A stretch of DNA of 64,000 bases from Flavobacterium salilacus subsp. salilacus (GTDB taxonomy: Bacteria > Bacteroidota > Bacteroidia > Flavobacteriales > Flavobacteriaceae). Below are positions 1 to 10,174 of the stretch, piece by piece. The notes beneath the pieces were generated by a model. It saw only the letters and a list, made by a program, of their open reading frames with translations. It searched no databases and was not told the DNA's origin. The position numbers were made by a program, and so were the translations under genes. The stretch spans positions 62,001-126,000 of the forward strand of contig NZ_SKBP01000009.1 in assembly GCF_004634195.1 (NCBI RefSeq), written 5' to 3'. Every line of letters begins with the position of its first letter. Position 1 is the stretch's first letter.

Positions 1-3000
1 CATTATACCAATGAATGTCTGTACCTGTAGCGGTAAGATCGGCTACGGTAGCAGCAGTAGTAAATGATGCCTCTGTATCTCCTGTAGGAGCGGGAGTAAC
101 TATTACGTTTATCGTAGCAGAATCTGATGCAGGACATCCAAGATCTGTTGTTACAGTAGCTGTATATGTAGTGTTTGCGCTTGGCATTGCATATACAACT
201 TGTGCAGGATCGCCAGTATATGCTACAGTACCTGCTGCATCTTCATAAAGACCATCTATAGGAGACCATACATATTCTACCGCGCTGCTCGCGCCGGTAA
301 TAACTACGTTATAATCTTCCCACTCGCCAAAACCTGTGTGTCCGCAAGCCTGTGTCGCATCAAAAGCCGTTGTACCATATATACATCCTACACGCATTCT
401 TGTATTTCCATTAAATGCAGATGCCGGAATAGTAGCAGTACCCGTTACTACAGTAGTAACTGCAGTAGTGGAATTGAATATACTCTCGTTCGCAGAAAAT
501 ATACCGTCTTGATTGAAATCTATCCATATACGGTAACGTTGACCAAATGTAGGACCCGCTTGTAATGAAATATTATAAGTTTGTCCGCCCACTACGTTGG
601 CAGTCATACCGCTATAGTAAGTATAATCAGCGGCAGTATCTCCTGAACCATTATTAGTAAGGTTTGCAAATGTGAAGTTGTTAATATAATCACCCGATGC
701 ACCTGTAAATCCTAATGTTGGTACACAGTAATCTACCGCAGTAATTGTCTCTCCGCCTTCTGCCGTAAGCTCTACGGGAGAACCTAAACACGCATTAGTA
801 TTTGCCGGTATTACAGTTATAGGAGTAGGAACCGGATTAACAGTTACTACATATTCTGTTGCTATTACACAACTTCCTGCAGATTGTGATGCTGTTAGGG
901 TATAAGTAGTAGTTTCTGACGGGTTAAATACATATCCGTCAGCAGCATTACCGGTTACTCCTGTAGCAGGAGACCATTCATATATATCAAAATCAGCAGC
1001 TCCTTCTGTAATTGTTACAGTATCTGAACTATCGCCTAAACATATTGTTACCTCTGTACCGCTCAATGCCAATTCAGCAGGTTCTGTTACTGCAAATGTA
1101 TCTACTGTAGTAGCAGTTCCGGCTACTGTTGTTACTGATACAATACCTGATACTCCTGCAGGAACGCTGGCTACTATTTCAGTATCAGAGTTGGTAGTAA
1201 TATCTACTGCCGTACCTCCTATTTCTAATGTAGCATTACCAAGGCTTGTACCTGTAATGGTTATATCGCCAGATACTGCACAATAGGTACTGGGAGTAAA
1301 TCCTGTTATGGCAGGCGGATCGGGCATAAATATATTTATAGTATAATCTTCATAACTACCATATGCACTTGAGTAGCATGGTGTACCACCAGCATCATTA
1401 TCGGTACCTCCTATACGCACAGTGTGGCTGCCCACTACTGCCGCATCTACAGGAACGTTAAATGAACCTGACAGTGTAGTTGGGTTTGCGTTTGTAGATA
1501 AACCTGTATATACAAGCTCTCCTGCATCATCAAAATCAGCATCATTATTCCAATCTATCCATATTTTTGTTCCATAAGTATAACCTGTTTGATAGGTTAT
1601 TGCAAAATTTACTGTTGCCCCTACTGCCGCATCGGTTGATTGTGCTGTATAGTTGGCATAATTACCAGGCTCACCACCGGATGGATTACTTATTGTTCCC
1701 ATATTCACATTTACAATACCCTGTGCATCTACACTGGTAGGTGCAGGTGTACAATAGCCTGTATAGAATGAAGACGAACCTTCCCATGGGCTGGAATCTG
1801 AATCAGAACATACTGCCCTAACCCACACATAATAAGTAGTATTTATAGTAAGTCCTGTAAGTTCAGCTTCTGTAACGCCCGCTGCAACACTGTTTGATGG
1901 TGTTGTAGCATCTGTAGGAGCAGTAGGATCAGTACTTATATAGTAATCATATCCGTCTGTTGGTAAACTTGCCGACTCATTCCAAACTAAATTACCGGAT
2001 GTAAATGAGGCTGTTGTTGCAACAACTCCTGTTACAGGCTCGCATGTAGGCGTTACTGTTACCGATATATCATCTACATAAAGGTAGAACTGGTTTGCAA
2101 TAGAATAGGCATTGAAACCTATATAATATACGCCAGTTGTGGTTGGTGTAAAATCTACAAATGTATCAACAGCAGAAGCTCCTGTAACTGTGGAGTGATC
2201 TGCCAATATAGTAGTCATTCCTGCGGCACTGGCACTTGTACCATAACCTACTTTTAATTTTTCTGTATAAAAAGTACTGTTGTTACCATATTTGTATGAT
2301 AATCTGTATGAAACTCCTGCCGTTAAATTTAAGCCCTGTGTATAAAACCAGGCATTAGCAGCATTGGATGAGTTATAGCTATACCTGAACACATTACTGC
2401 TAAATCCATAACCGGGATTAGTTGCTGTAGTCCAGTTATTGCCTGTACCTGCATTTTGTGTTGTGATACACGAAGGCATTGCAGGGGTTGAAACTGCGTT
2501 TGCGTCCTGGCTGTAGGGAATATCAGCAGCATCACAAAGTGTAGTAAAAAATACAGAGGGTGACCATGCACTTACATCTACCCCACTACATACGCTTCTT
2601 ACCCATACATAATAAGGAGTATTAGAAGCAAAACCTGAAAGTGCGGCTGTTGTAATACCTGCCCCCACACTACCCGAAGGTGTGGTCGATGAGTCCGGTG
2701 GTGTATTTGTAGTACTCGAGTAATACTGATAACCGTTAGCTGCGGATGCATCGGCAGTCCATGATACTGTTGCTGTATTAGCACCAATACCGGAAGACGT
2801 TAAACCTGTTGGTGCAAGGCAAGATGCTACATCACCAAAAAACTGTAATCGAGCCACATTGGCTGTACGAGTACCGGTTGGCGGTGCTGCCGGATCCGGA
2901 TTCGTGCCATCACTAAAATAATAGATACCTGCATTCGCTGTACTGGTAAATGAACCAAAGTTTGCAGTACAGGAATAATTAGGCACGTTTTCATCAACAG

Positions 3001-3487
3001 CAATAATTAAATTGCTTGTACCATTATAACTAAATGGTGTTGTGAAAGTAATCTCAAACCAGTTTCCTGCTACAGGAGTTATAGCTCCTGAATATACCTG
3101 AGTAAGGTTTGCAACAGGTTCCCAGTCCGTATTTGAGGTAAACTCTGTTTTGGTAGTATGCCCAAGGTAAACTGTCCAGTTATTCCAGTTTCCTAAGGTT
3201 GTACCGCCTGAAGCATAGTAATACCTCACTTTAGTAATTTGTCCTGCCACACCTCCGCCGGCAGCATAATTCGTCGCTTTAACTATTTGTTGAGAATAGT
3301 TATAGTTATAGCACGAATTGATAGGAATTAACCCGTTTGTCGATGTACCTGTACCAATGTTAATGGTACCTGTTTGTGCAAAGACTGTCGTGACTGACAT
3401 TAGGGTAAATAGAACAAGATAGCCCGAAAGCCAGCGTTTTGAATCTTTCCCGAAATTCAAAACGCTACTAATAGTAGTGTTTTTCAT
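1..3487 (-). CDS. Large secreted multi-domain protein (FnIII / GEVED / Ig-like), C-terminus outside window
   Basis: An uninterrupted minus-strand frame runs from an ATG at 3487 to the left edge, giving 1162 codons with no stop. It begins with a signal peptide (MKNTTISSV..., hydrophobic core, then TVFAQ). A beta-rich domain follows to about residue 220, then two fibronectin type III-like modules with the conserved YYVWVRSVC / YYVWVRAVC strand, separated by a jelly-roll-like module. Two GEVED domains (KIWIDWNNDADFDDAGE and RYRIWIDFNQDGIF) and several Ig-like modules make up the rest. This architecture is typical of Bacteroidota surface or secreted T9SS cargo, but the sorting domain would lie beyond the edge, so the route is inferred. 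It lies directly downstream of a second giant secreted protein in the same orientation, with a terminator between them. Function could be adhesion; no catalytic domain is visible. Confidence 0.85.
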   Translation of the reverse strand, partial: MKNTTISSVLNFGKDSKRWLSGYLVLFTLMSVTTVFAQTGTINIGTGTSTNGLIPINSCYNYNYSQQIVKATNYAAGGGVAGQITKVRYYYASGGTTLGNWNNWTVYLGHTTKTEFTSNTDWEPVANLTQVYSGAITPVAGNWFEITFTTPFSYNGTSNLIIAVDENVPNYSCTANFGSFTSTANAGIYYFSDGTNPDPAAPPTGTRTANVARLQFFGDVASCLAPTGLTSSGIGANTATVSWTADASAANGYQYYSSTTNTPPDSSTTPSGSVGAGITTAALSGFASNTPYYVWVRSVCSGVDVSAWSPSVFFTTLCDAADIPYSQDANAVSTPAMPSCITTQNAGTGNNWTTATNPGYGFSSNVFRYSYNSSNAANAWFYTQGLNLTAGVSYRLSYKYGNNSTFYTEKLKVGYGTSASAAGMTTILADHSTVTGASAVDTFVDFTPTTTGVYYIGFNAYSIANQFYLYVDDISVTVTPTCEPVTGVVATTASFTSGNLVWNESASLPTDGYDYYISTDPTAPTDATTPSNSVAAGVTEAELTGLTINTTYYVWVRAVCSDSDSSPWEGSSSFYTGYCTPAPTSVDAQGIVNVNMGTISNPSGGEPGNYANYTAQSTDAAVGATVNFAITYQTGYTYGTKIWIDWNNDADFDDAGELVYTGLSTNANPTTLSGSFNVPVDAAVVGSHTVRIGGTDNDAGGTPCYSSAYGSYEDYTINIFMPDPPAITGFTPSTYCAVSGDITITGTSLGNATLEIGGTAVDITTNSDTEIVASVPAGVSGIVSVTTVAGTATTVDTFAVTEPAELALSGTEVTICLGDSSDTVTITEGAADFDIYEWSPATGVTGNAADGYVFNPSETTTYTLTASQSAGSCVIATEYVVTVNPVPTPITVIPANTNACLGSPVELTAEGGETITAVDYCVPTLGFTGASGDYINNFTFANLTNNGSGDTAADYTYYSGMTANVVGGQTYNISLQAGPTFGQRYRIWIDFNQDGIFSANESIFNSTTAVTTVVTGTATIPASAFNGNTRMRVGCIYGTTAFDATQACGHTGFGEWEDYNVVITGASSAVEYVWSPIDGLYEDAAGTVAYTGDPAQVVYAMPSANTTYTATVTTDLGCPASDSATINVIVTPAPTGDTEASFTTAATVADLTATGTDIHWYN

Positions 3488-3814
3488 ATTATAATAGTTA
3501 TAAATTATTGTTAATAAAGTTATAAAAAATATATATACTATATTTATTTTAACATAATTTATAAGCAATATAAATAATAATTTAATTAATTTAACTTTTT
3601 GTTATACTATTTATTTTTTGAATGAAAAATGTTTAAAAACAACATTTATGTTAAATAAATATTAATTATTAAACACTTTATGGTTAACTATTTTTCAGAA
3701 TGATTTGATTTCATAAATGATATTGAAAGCATAAAAAAAGCCTTCGGATAATTCCGAAGGCTTTTTGAAGAATGAAAGGTATTATCACTTCATTATATCA
3801 TAAGCAATATCAAA
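3488..3814. other. Intergenic spacer between the two giant secreted-protein genes
   Basis: This 327-bp spacer is extremely AT-rich. It holds the terminator of the upstream gene and, between it and the ATG at 3487, the presumed promoter of the left gene. I find no clear TAnnTTTG box. A 12-bp palindromic element, AACATTTATGTT, sits at 3641-3652. No RNA gene or small ORF is convincing here. Confidence 0.6.
3733..3766 (-). terminator. Rho-independent terminator (of the 2027-aa protein gene)
   Basis: The stem AGCCTTCGG / CCGAAGGCT has a short AT loop and A and T runs on the two sides, so it can work in either direction. It lies about 50 bp downstream of the stop codon of the minus-strand gene ending at 3815. 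Confidence 0.85.
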
Positions 3815-6800
3815 TTACTGCTTTTTAACTACTTTAATAGTTTTTACAACATCTCCTGCTGTTACCGTAATAATATATGTACCGTCAGAAAGGACAGACA
3901 TATCTAATTTCACATCGGTAGTATTTGGTGTATTAGCCATTACTTGCTGACCAAGTAAGTTATACACAGCTACAGAAGTGATTTCTTTGTCATAAGATAT
4001 GTTAAGTACATCCTGAACAGGGTTAGGATAGTAAGAGAATGCTTTGATGTCGAAATCATTACGTCCCAGTACTACACCTACAGTCACAGCAAGAACAGTG
4101 TTACCTTCACAACCATTTATTGTTTGGGTTGCATAGTATGTAGCACCGTCTGTAAGTTGTGTATCTGCGGTAAGCGGATTTTCTCCTGCAAGTGCATCTT
4201 CTTCCGAAGCATACCAAGTAACTACAGCGCCATCTTCGGCGGTTACTTCAATATCCTCTATAGTAGCATCAGCAAGGTTTTCTACAGTTATAGTTTGGTT
4301 AGCCTCACCTGTTGGTGCAGCAACCACACTTATAGTTACCGCTACTGCCGCTCTTGCAATACTTTCGCAGCCATCAACAGTTTGCGATGCATAATATGTA
4401 CCAGTCACAAGGGCAGTATCGTCTGTAAGAGCAGTACCTCCTGTTTCATCAGCATACCATTGGATATTATCTCCGTTAGCTACTAAATCTGCAACTGTAC
4501 CTGCATTACATATTGCTACATCAGCGTCATCTACTGTTGGTGCAGCCACTACATTTATAGCTACCGTTACCGCTGTTCTTACAGTGCTTTCGCAACCATC
4601 AACAGTTTGCGATGCATAGTATGTAGCATCTGCAAGAGCTGTATCGTCTGTAAGAGCAGTACCTCCTGTTTCATCAGCATACCATTGGATGTTATCTCCG
4701 TTAGCTACTAAGTCTGCAACTGTACCTGCGTTACATAGTGTTACATCAGTATTATCTACTGTTGGTGCAGCAACTACATTTATGGTCACCGTTACCGCTG
4801 TTCTTGCAGTGCTTTCGCAATCATCAACAGTTTGCGATGCATAATATGTACCATCTACAAGAACTGTATCTTCTGTAAGAGCAGTACCTCCTGTTTCATC
4901 AGCATACCATTGAATGTTATCTCCGTTAGCTACTAAGTCTGCAACAGTACCTGCGTTACATATTGTTACATCAGTATTATCTACTGTTGGTGCAGCAACC
5001 ACAACCCCAGGGTTTATTGTTATCTCATCTACCGAAGTACAACCTGAAGAATTCATGATTGTAAGGGTATATACACCCGGCGTCACATCAAAGAAAGCAG
5101 ATGAAGGCTGGAAATCTATTCCGTTTATACTGTATGTAAAATCATCATCAATAGGCTCTACCACATCAATTATACCTGTAGTTTGACCACAGCCTGGCTG
5201 TGTTACTGCCAAGACAGGCACGGCAGGTACCGGCGGAGCAGGGTTAACAGTTTCAGTTTCTAAAGCAACTGTACAATCGTTATCCTCATTTTTAACTATA
5301 GGGTTATAATCGCCCGGAGTAAGACTAAGGAACTCCGGAGATGCCTGGAAGTTTACACCACCATCAATACTGTACACAAAATTATCAGCTATAGGAGCTG
5401 TAAATGTAATTGAACCTGTTGTTTCGTCACAACCCGGGTGTACTACAGTTACTGCAGGAGTTTCCATAGTGTATATGGTAACGTTAAGTGCTGTTCTTGT
5501 AATGCTCTCACAACCGTCAACAGTTTGCGATGCATAGTATGTACCTTCTGTAACGGCTGTATCGCCTGCAAGAGGTTCGCCACCTGTTGCATCGGCATAC
5601 CACTGTAGGCCCTCTCCGTTAGCCATAAGTTCAGCAAAGGTAATACCATTGCAAAGTGTTATATCAGTATTATCTACTGTTGGTGCAGTAACAACACTTA
5701 TAGTTACATCTACAGTTGCAGATACCGAACATCCTGCATCATTAGTAACTGTAGCAGTATAAGTGGCAGCGGCATCAGGCATAATGTATACCGTAGCCAG
5801 GCTCTCTCCGTTGTATGGAACTGTAGCCTCAGCATCTGTATACAATCCTTCCATAGGCGACCATTCAACCTCATTTTCCAAGTTAAACGTAAATACAACA
5901 TTTGGTCTTTTTGATGAAGAGCCAATTGCATGTAGCCCTCCGGCAAGGTTTCCTGCAAGAGCTATTGCATCATAAGTATCAACACCTGCCGGTGCCATAC
6001 CATCCCTTGTATGATAGTACACACTCACAAAGTCTGTAGTAGTGGTTCTCGTTCTTGTACCGGTACCGTTTCCTGAATTACCTTGGTTGTGGATAACTTC
6101 AACTATTATATCACTTCCGTCCCAAATATAAGGAGTTGTCAGGTTAAAAGCTACAAGACCGGTAGTGCCCGATGTTGGTGTATAACTGGCATTATATACC
6201 GTAGTTAAAGTGCTTACAGGAGCAAATCCGCCTGCCATATCAACATTTGATGTTGCACCGATTCTTATTTTCATATCATTAAGCGTATTTGCAACAGATG
6301 CAGCAAAATCAAAAGATAAAGAAGTGATTTCAGCACCCGGAATCATACCTTGAGCCTCAAGTTCACTCGCTGTAAACATCATTTGGGTTTTGTGCCCGCC
6401 AAACCATGCGCTAAACGGATTAGGGTGTTCTGTAGTAGAAGGTGCCGTTGTACCGGTACCTAAAACAGCATCTTCTATTATTTGTCCTCCGTTTACGGTT
6501 AATGCTTCTATACCTCCTTCACATACTGCAACAGTGGCAGGATTAAATGAAACACCTGCAGGAAGCGCATTAACTGTTACAGTAACTGTACCTACCGCAA
6601 CACAACCTGAAACAGCATCGGTAGCTGTAACGGTATAAGTTGTAGTTTCGGCAGGAGTTACTGTTTGTGTAGCACCATCAAGGTTGCCCGGCATCCAGTT
6701 ATAAGTATAGTCAGTATTATCACTTGATACAGAAATTTCAGTATCTTCTCCCGCACATATTGTAACCGCATCGGTTACTGTAATTTCAGGTGCATCGGTT

Positions 6801-9800
6801 ACAGTTGCTGTAACAGCAACTCTTGGTGATGGGCATCCCTCCTGATTTATTTTTATATTAAGCCTCTTGTTAGTTAGTGTTCCTGTTGTAGTACTACCTC
6901 CAAAGTTTGTGGTAAAAATAGATGTATTATCAGTAGTTTGAGTATAATATGTCTGTGCATTATTAGTGCTGTTTGCTCCACTGTGTCTTACCTCTATTAT
7001 AAGGTTAGAAACACCATCCCACTCATAAGGTGTCGCAAAGGTAATTTGCTGCCATCCTGATGCAGTGTGCGTATAGGTTTGAGGTCCATATACCGTAGTA
7101 AATGCAGGAGTAAGGAAAGTTGTGTTAGCAAAATTACTGTCTGTAGTACTTGCTATTTTAACAATAAAGTTAGCATTTGTAGCTGCATCGCCCAAAGTAG
7201 CAATATTGTATGCTATAGAGTTTATTTCTCCCGCTACAAGACCTGCAGCAGTTAGCTCATCAGCAGTATAAATTGTCTGACTCCAATAGCTTGTCCAGCG
7301 GTTACAAAACGCGGTAGGTTGTTCTATAGCGCCTGTAAGTGTAGTAGCAGTACCTATTACTGCGTTAATAACAGGAAATTCATTTGCCGAAGCATAATAT
7401 GTAGTAGTAGCATCAATGGTAGGTGTGGTAAAAGTAGTACCTGTAGCCAAAACATCTCCTCCCACAGGAGCATCATACCAACTTATAAATCCTCCGTCTT
7501 CTGTTGTTGCAGCAAGTTCTGCTTCTCCTAAACCGCATACTGTGCCGGGAGTTGTAGTAAGTAATTCTGCATAATCACATAATGTAGTAAATGTACCTGC
7601 AACAGTCCATTCACTAAAACTGCTTCCGCAAACGGTTCTTACAAAAACAAAATAATCTGTAGATGGTGTAAGTCCGGCAACACCTGCTGTAAGCGCTGTA
7701 GTAGCAGTACCCGCAATTACAGGAACTTCATTAACATCAGACACAATATACTCATAACCTGTAGGTGTTCCTGTAGAAGGAGCTTCCCAAGCTATAGTTG
7801 CAGTGTTTTTGGTTATATTCGTAGTAGCCATTAACGCAGGTACATCACATTCAGGTATCTCTTCTACTAAAATATTACCTATATGAAAATCATAGTCAGG
7901 AGTATCATTAACAGGTCCGTCTGTAGCCTGGAATGCTATCTGTATAGTTTGCCCTATATAATCTGTTAGTAATAACTCATACTCTGTAAGTACGTTAGTA
8001 AGATCTACAGTATTGCCAGCATTAAATGTATATATAGGTGTCCATACAGCACCACATCCGTCTGTAGATACCATGACATTTACGGCATCATCCGTGTCCT
8101 GCATTCTTTCAGGGTCAACCGAACTATTATTAAAAGCGGTTATAGCAGCATCAAAAATAAGTCTTGAGTTGGCTGTTATTTCCATTTTAGGGCTTATAAT
8201 CCATGCATTTGTATTATCAAAGTATAAATTAACTTTTGCGGTAGTAGCTCCGAGAGCCGTAGAGTTGGTCCAAGCAGAGGAAGTTCCGGAAGGATTAGAC
8301 GATGAAGGAACAGTTCCGCTTGCAGCACTTATAGCTGCTTCATACCATCCCGGTACGGCAGTATCAAGGTTTGCCCCTGTAAAACCTGTAAAATTATTAG
8401 CAGTAGGCAAACTTGCAGTAGCAGGCTGTAATGTTGTTACGGTTGCAGCATTTGTATCTGATGTGGTATTAATATACACATCATACGGCCCTGAACCACA
8501 TCTGTTATACTCATATACTTTTACATAATATGGAGTATTACAGCTAAGACCGGTAACAGTTACCGAAGTACCTGTACCGTCATAAACTATCTGCTGCCCT
8601 GCATTTGCATATAATGCAGCCGCAGTATAGGCAGGTATTCCATTTTCTGAAACAGGATCAGTAATGGGTGAAGAACTGAAAATTACCAAACGTCTTCCGC
8701 CATTACCATTTGTCCAGCTTATAGGTGCTGTTGTTAAACTCGGAGTTGCAGTTAGTGCTGTAACTTGAGTAGTAGGAGTTGTTTGGTTATCAATAGTTAC
8801 TGCATCAGCATACACTGTTTCAGAACTATTAGCACAAGTAACTTTTAATCTGTATTGTATAGTAGTACCATCAAAAGCAGGTGGCGTATAGCTTAAAGTA
8901 GTAGCCCCTGTACCCGCTGCAACATCTGTCCAGTCAGTACCATTTAATGACTGTTCCCATTGGTACGATATACCGGGATAGACAGGAGTTGTACCTGTTA
9001 CAGCTATTGCCGAAGGTGTACTTCCGGAACATATATAACGCACTAAATTACCTGTTACAGTACCTGCTACCGGCGTGCCCGAACATGGTGCAGGCGGTGT
9101 AAAGGTAAACTTTAGTCCTGACGAAGGAGCCACCGTAGCAGTGAATGATATATTAGATGAGTTCGATGTTCCGGCAGTGGTAGCGCTCCAATCGGTTGAA
9201 GACGTCCTGTTATTTATAGAAGCAGGAAAGTTGCTGTTTGCACCTTTAAGCCCTACCTGTGCACTATAGGATGAAGAAATTGTATTAACACCATAGCTAT
9301 ATGTAATAGTATTAGATGTTTCAGTCAGAATAATCTGAAAATTGATATTTGCTGTTGTAGCAAGGTAACGCTTATATCCTTTCCACTGTACTATAAGTTG
9401 CCTGTTTGGGGCAGTACCTGTAGTTAAGTAAGAGATTTCAGAACCGTCTTGACCAATTAAATCTGTTCCCATACCGCTTAAAGCGTTAGAAACAGAAGTA
9501 GTTGTTGAAGATAAAGGTGTAGTAGCTCCTCCTATCTCAAAAGAGCCTGTACCTAACTTTATCCAACCATTGGTATTTACAGCAAACTTATCATAAGTTG
9601 TGCCGTTATACTCAAAATTAAATCCAATAGGAAAACCAGTATTTGTAATAGGTGCAGTTTGCGCTGTTGTACTATTATTAAAAACCTGATCATCATTGGC
9701 AGTGGTACCTAAAACAGTACCTCCTGAAATCTCAGTATATGTATCCATACTCTGAGTAAACTCATACAACGAAACTGATTGAGCATGAGCGTTGCCTATA

Positions 9801-9898
9801 CTCAGAAGAAAAATCAATAATAAATAACCAGCATAAAGCCGGAAATTAAATTTCCTTCTTATCAACCTCGAAGATGTTGATAAAGTAACTTTTTTCAT
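3815..9898 (-). CDS. Giant T9SS-secreted repeat protein (2027 aa) with type A sorting domain
   Basis: A signal peptide of about 40 residues (basic start, then a leucine-rich core, ending NAHAQ) is followed by a beta-rich domain to about residue 270. Then come Ig-like and fibronectin III-like modules (about 275-780, with FVFVRTVCGSSFSEW), two large modules resembling cell-surface jelly-roll domains, and a run of Ig-like units. The last part contains three near-identical 75-residue units plus diverged copies (shared core CNAGTVADLVANGDNIQWYA). The end (about 1950-2027) is a T9SS type A sorting domain: YYPNPVQDVLNIS, LLGQQV, and a basic tail ending KTIKVVKKQ. The protein should cross the outer membrane by T9SS and be released or anchored at the surface. 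A role in adhesion or the extracellular matrix is inference; no enzyme motif is seen. It has its own promoter and terminator. Confidence 0.9.
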   Translation of the reverse strand: MKKVTLSTSSRLIRRKFNFRLYAGYLLLIFLLSIGNAHAQSVSLYEFTQSMDTYTEISGGTVLGTTANDDQVFNNSTTAQTAPITNTGFPIGFNFEYNGTTYDKFAVNTNGWIKLGTGSFEIGGATTPLSSTTTSVSNALSGMGTDLIGQDGSEISYLTTGTAPNRQLIVQWKGYKRYLATTANINFQIILTETSNTITYSYGVNTISSSYSAQVGLKGANSNFPASINNRTSSTDWSATTAGTSNSSNISFTATVAPSSGLKFTFTPPAPCSGTPVAGTVTGNLVRYICSGSTPSAIAVTGTTPVYPGISYQWEQSLNGTDWTDVAAGTGATTLSYTPPAFDGTTIQYRLKVTCANSSETVYADAVTIDNQTTPTTQVTALTATPSLTTAPISWTNGNGGRRLVIFSSSPITDPVSENGIPAYTAAALYANAGQQIVYDGTGTSVTVTGLSCNTPYYVKVYEYNRCGSGPYDVYINTTSDTNAATVTTLQPATASLPTANNFTGFTGANLDTAVPGWYEAAISAASGTVPSSSNPSGTSSAWTNSTALGATTAKVNLYFDNTNAWIISPKMEITANSRLIFDAAITAFNNSSVDPERMQDTDDAVNVMVSTDGCGAVWTPIYTFNAGNTVDLTNVLTEYELLLTDYIGQTIQIAFQATDGPVNDTPDYDFHIGNILVEEIPECDVPALMATTNITKNTATIAWEAPSTGTPTGYEYIVSDVNEVPVIAGTATTALTAGVAGLTPSTDYFVFVRTVCGSSFSEWTVAGTFTTLCDYAELLTTTPGTVCGLGEAELAATTEDGGFISWYDAPVGGDVLATGTTFTTPTIDATTTYYASANEFPVINAVIGTATTLTGAIEQPTAFCNRWTSYWSQTIYTADELTAAGLVAGEINSIAYNIATLGDAATNANFIVKIASTTDSNFANTTFLTPAFTTVYGPQTYTHTASGWQQITFATPYEWDGVSNLIIEVRHSGANSTNNAQTYYTQTTDNTSIFTTNFGGSTTTGTLTNKRLNIKINQEGCPSPRVAVTATVTDAPEITVTDAVTICAGEDTEISVSSDNTDYTYNWMPGNLDGATQTVTPAETTTYTVTATDAVSGCVAVGTVTVTVNALPAGVSFNPATVAVCEGGIEALTVNGGQIIEDAVLGTGTTAPSTTEHPNPFSAWFGGHKTQMMFTASELEAQGMIPGAEITSLSFDFAASVANTLNDMKIRIGATSNVDMAGGFAPVSTLTTVYNASYTPTSGTTGLVAFNLTTPYIWDGSDIIVEVIHNQGNSGNGTGTRTRTTTTDFVSVYYHTRDGMAPAGVDTYDAIALAGNLAGGLHAIGSSSKRPNVVFTFNLENEVEWSPMEGLYTDAEATVPYNGESLATVYIMPDAAATYTATVTNDAGCSVSATVDVTISVVTAPTVDNTDITLCNGITFAELMANGEGLQWYADATGGEPLAGDTAVTEGTYYASQTVDGCESITRTALNVTIYTMETPAVTVVHPGCDETTGSITFTAPIADNFVYSIDGGVNFQASPEFLSLTPGDYNPIVKNEDNDCTVALETETVNPAPPVPAVPVLAVTQPGCGQTTGIIDVVEPIDDDFTYSINGIDFQPSSAFFDVTPGVYTLTIMNSSGCTSVDEITINPGVVVAAPTVDNTDVTICNAGTVADLVANGDNIQWYADETGGTALTEDTVLVDGTYYASQTVDDCESTARTAVTVTINVVAAPTVDNTDVTLCNAGTVADLVANGDNIQWYADETGGTALTDDTALADATYYASQTVDGCESTVRTAVTVAINVVAAPTVDDADVAICNAGTVADLVANGDNIQWYADETGGTALTDDTALVTGTYYASQTVDGCESIARAAVAVTISVVAAPTGEANQTITVENLADATIEDIEVTAEDGAVVTWYASEEDALAGENPLTADTQLTDGATYYATQTINGCEGNTVLAVTVGVVLGRNDFDIKAFSYYPNPVQDVLNISYDKEITSVAVYNLLGQQVMANTPNTTDVKLDMSVLSDGTYIITVTAGDVVKTIKVVKKQ
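4311..4985 (-). repeat. Three tandem 225-bp coding repeats
   Basis: The landmark GTTGGTGCAGC recurs at 4311, 4536, 4761 and 4986, exactly 225 bp apart, and CTGTAAGAGCAGTACCTCC recurs at 4423, 4648 and 4873. Each unit encodes 75 residues of an Ig-like module; the units differ at roughly ten residues. More diverged relatives lie on both sides (about 4100-4310 and 5470-5690). The 225-bp unit keeps the frame, so gain or loss of units would only change protein length. Confidence 0.9.
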
Positions 9899-9959
9899 AA
9901 CATTAAATAATTAAATTATATTAGTTAATAAAAATATAACTTTTAACAATAATATCACA

Positions 9960-9990
9960 CAAACATAAATGTTTTGTGATATTTTTACAA
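9960..9990 (-). promoter_or_regulatory. Promoter of the 2027-aa T9SS protein gene
   Basis: On the minus strand TTG (9988-9990), 20 bp, then TATGTTTG (9960-9967) match the Bacteroidota sigma-A consensus TTG/TAnnTTTG. Transcription would start near 9953, leaving a leader of about 55 nt before the ATG at 9898. Confidence 0.65.
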
Positions 9991-10121
9991 TTTAATCATT
10001 ATTTTGTTATAAATTAACAAATACATATTCTTAAATTTATTAAAAAAATACGATAATTATAATAATTTAAGACTATTACTATAAACAAGACTCAAAAGAT
10101 AATAAAACACTGTATAACAAT

Positions 10122-10157
10122 AACATAAAAGAGGTTCAATTGAACCTCTTTTATGTT
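10122..10157 (-). terminator. Terminator of fabI (perfect 36-bp palindrome)
   Basis: Two 18-bp arms, AACATAAAAGAGGTTCAA and its exact reverse complement, meet without a spacer; in RNA an AATT loop would form. It is 18 bp past the fabI stop codon and symmetric, so it can also insulate the adhesin promoter from the other side. Confidence 0.85.
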
Positions 10158-10174
10158 GTACAGTTAAAAATTAA

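Noticed and set aside
200..565. Plus-strand open frame opposite the left adhesin
   Set aside because: Serine- and cysteine-rich, no known domain; it is a shadow of the low-complexity, threonine-rich minus-strand gene.
3488..3730. tRNA or small RNA in the AT-rich spacer
   Set aside because: No cloverleaf or conserved arms and no GC-rich stem other than the terminator.
4311..4985. CRISPR-like array
   Set aside because: The regular 225-bp repeats encode protein in one open frame; there are no short repeats with unique spacers.
8013..8528. 171-codon plus-strand frame opposite the 2027-aa protein
   Set aside because: Lies wholly within the real gene on the other strand and shows no family features; long shadow frames are expected opposite repeat-rich Ala/Thr/Val coding.
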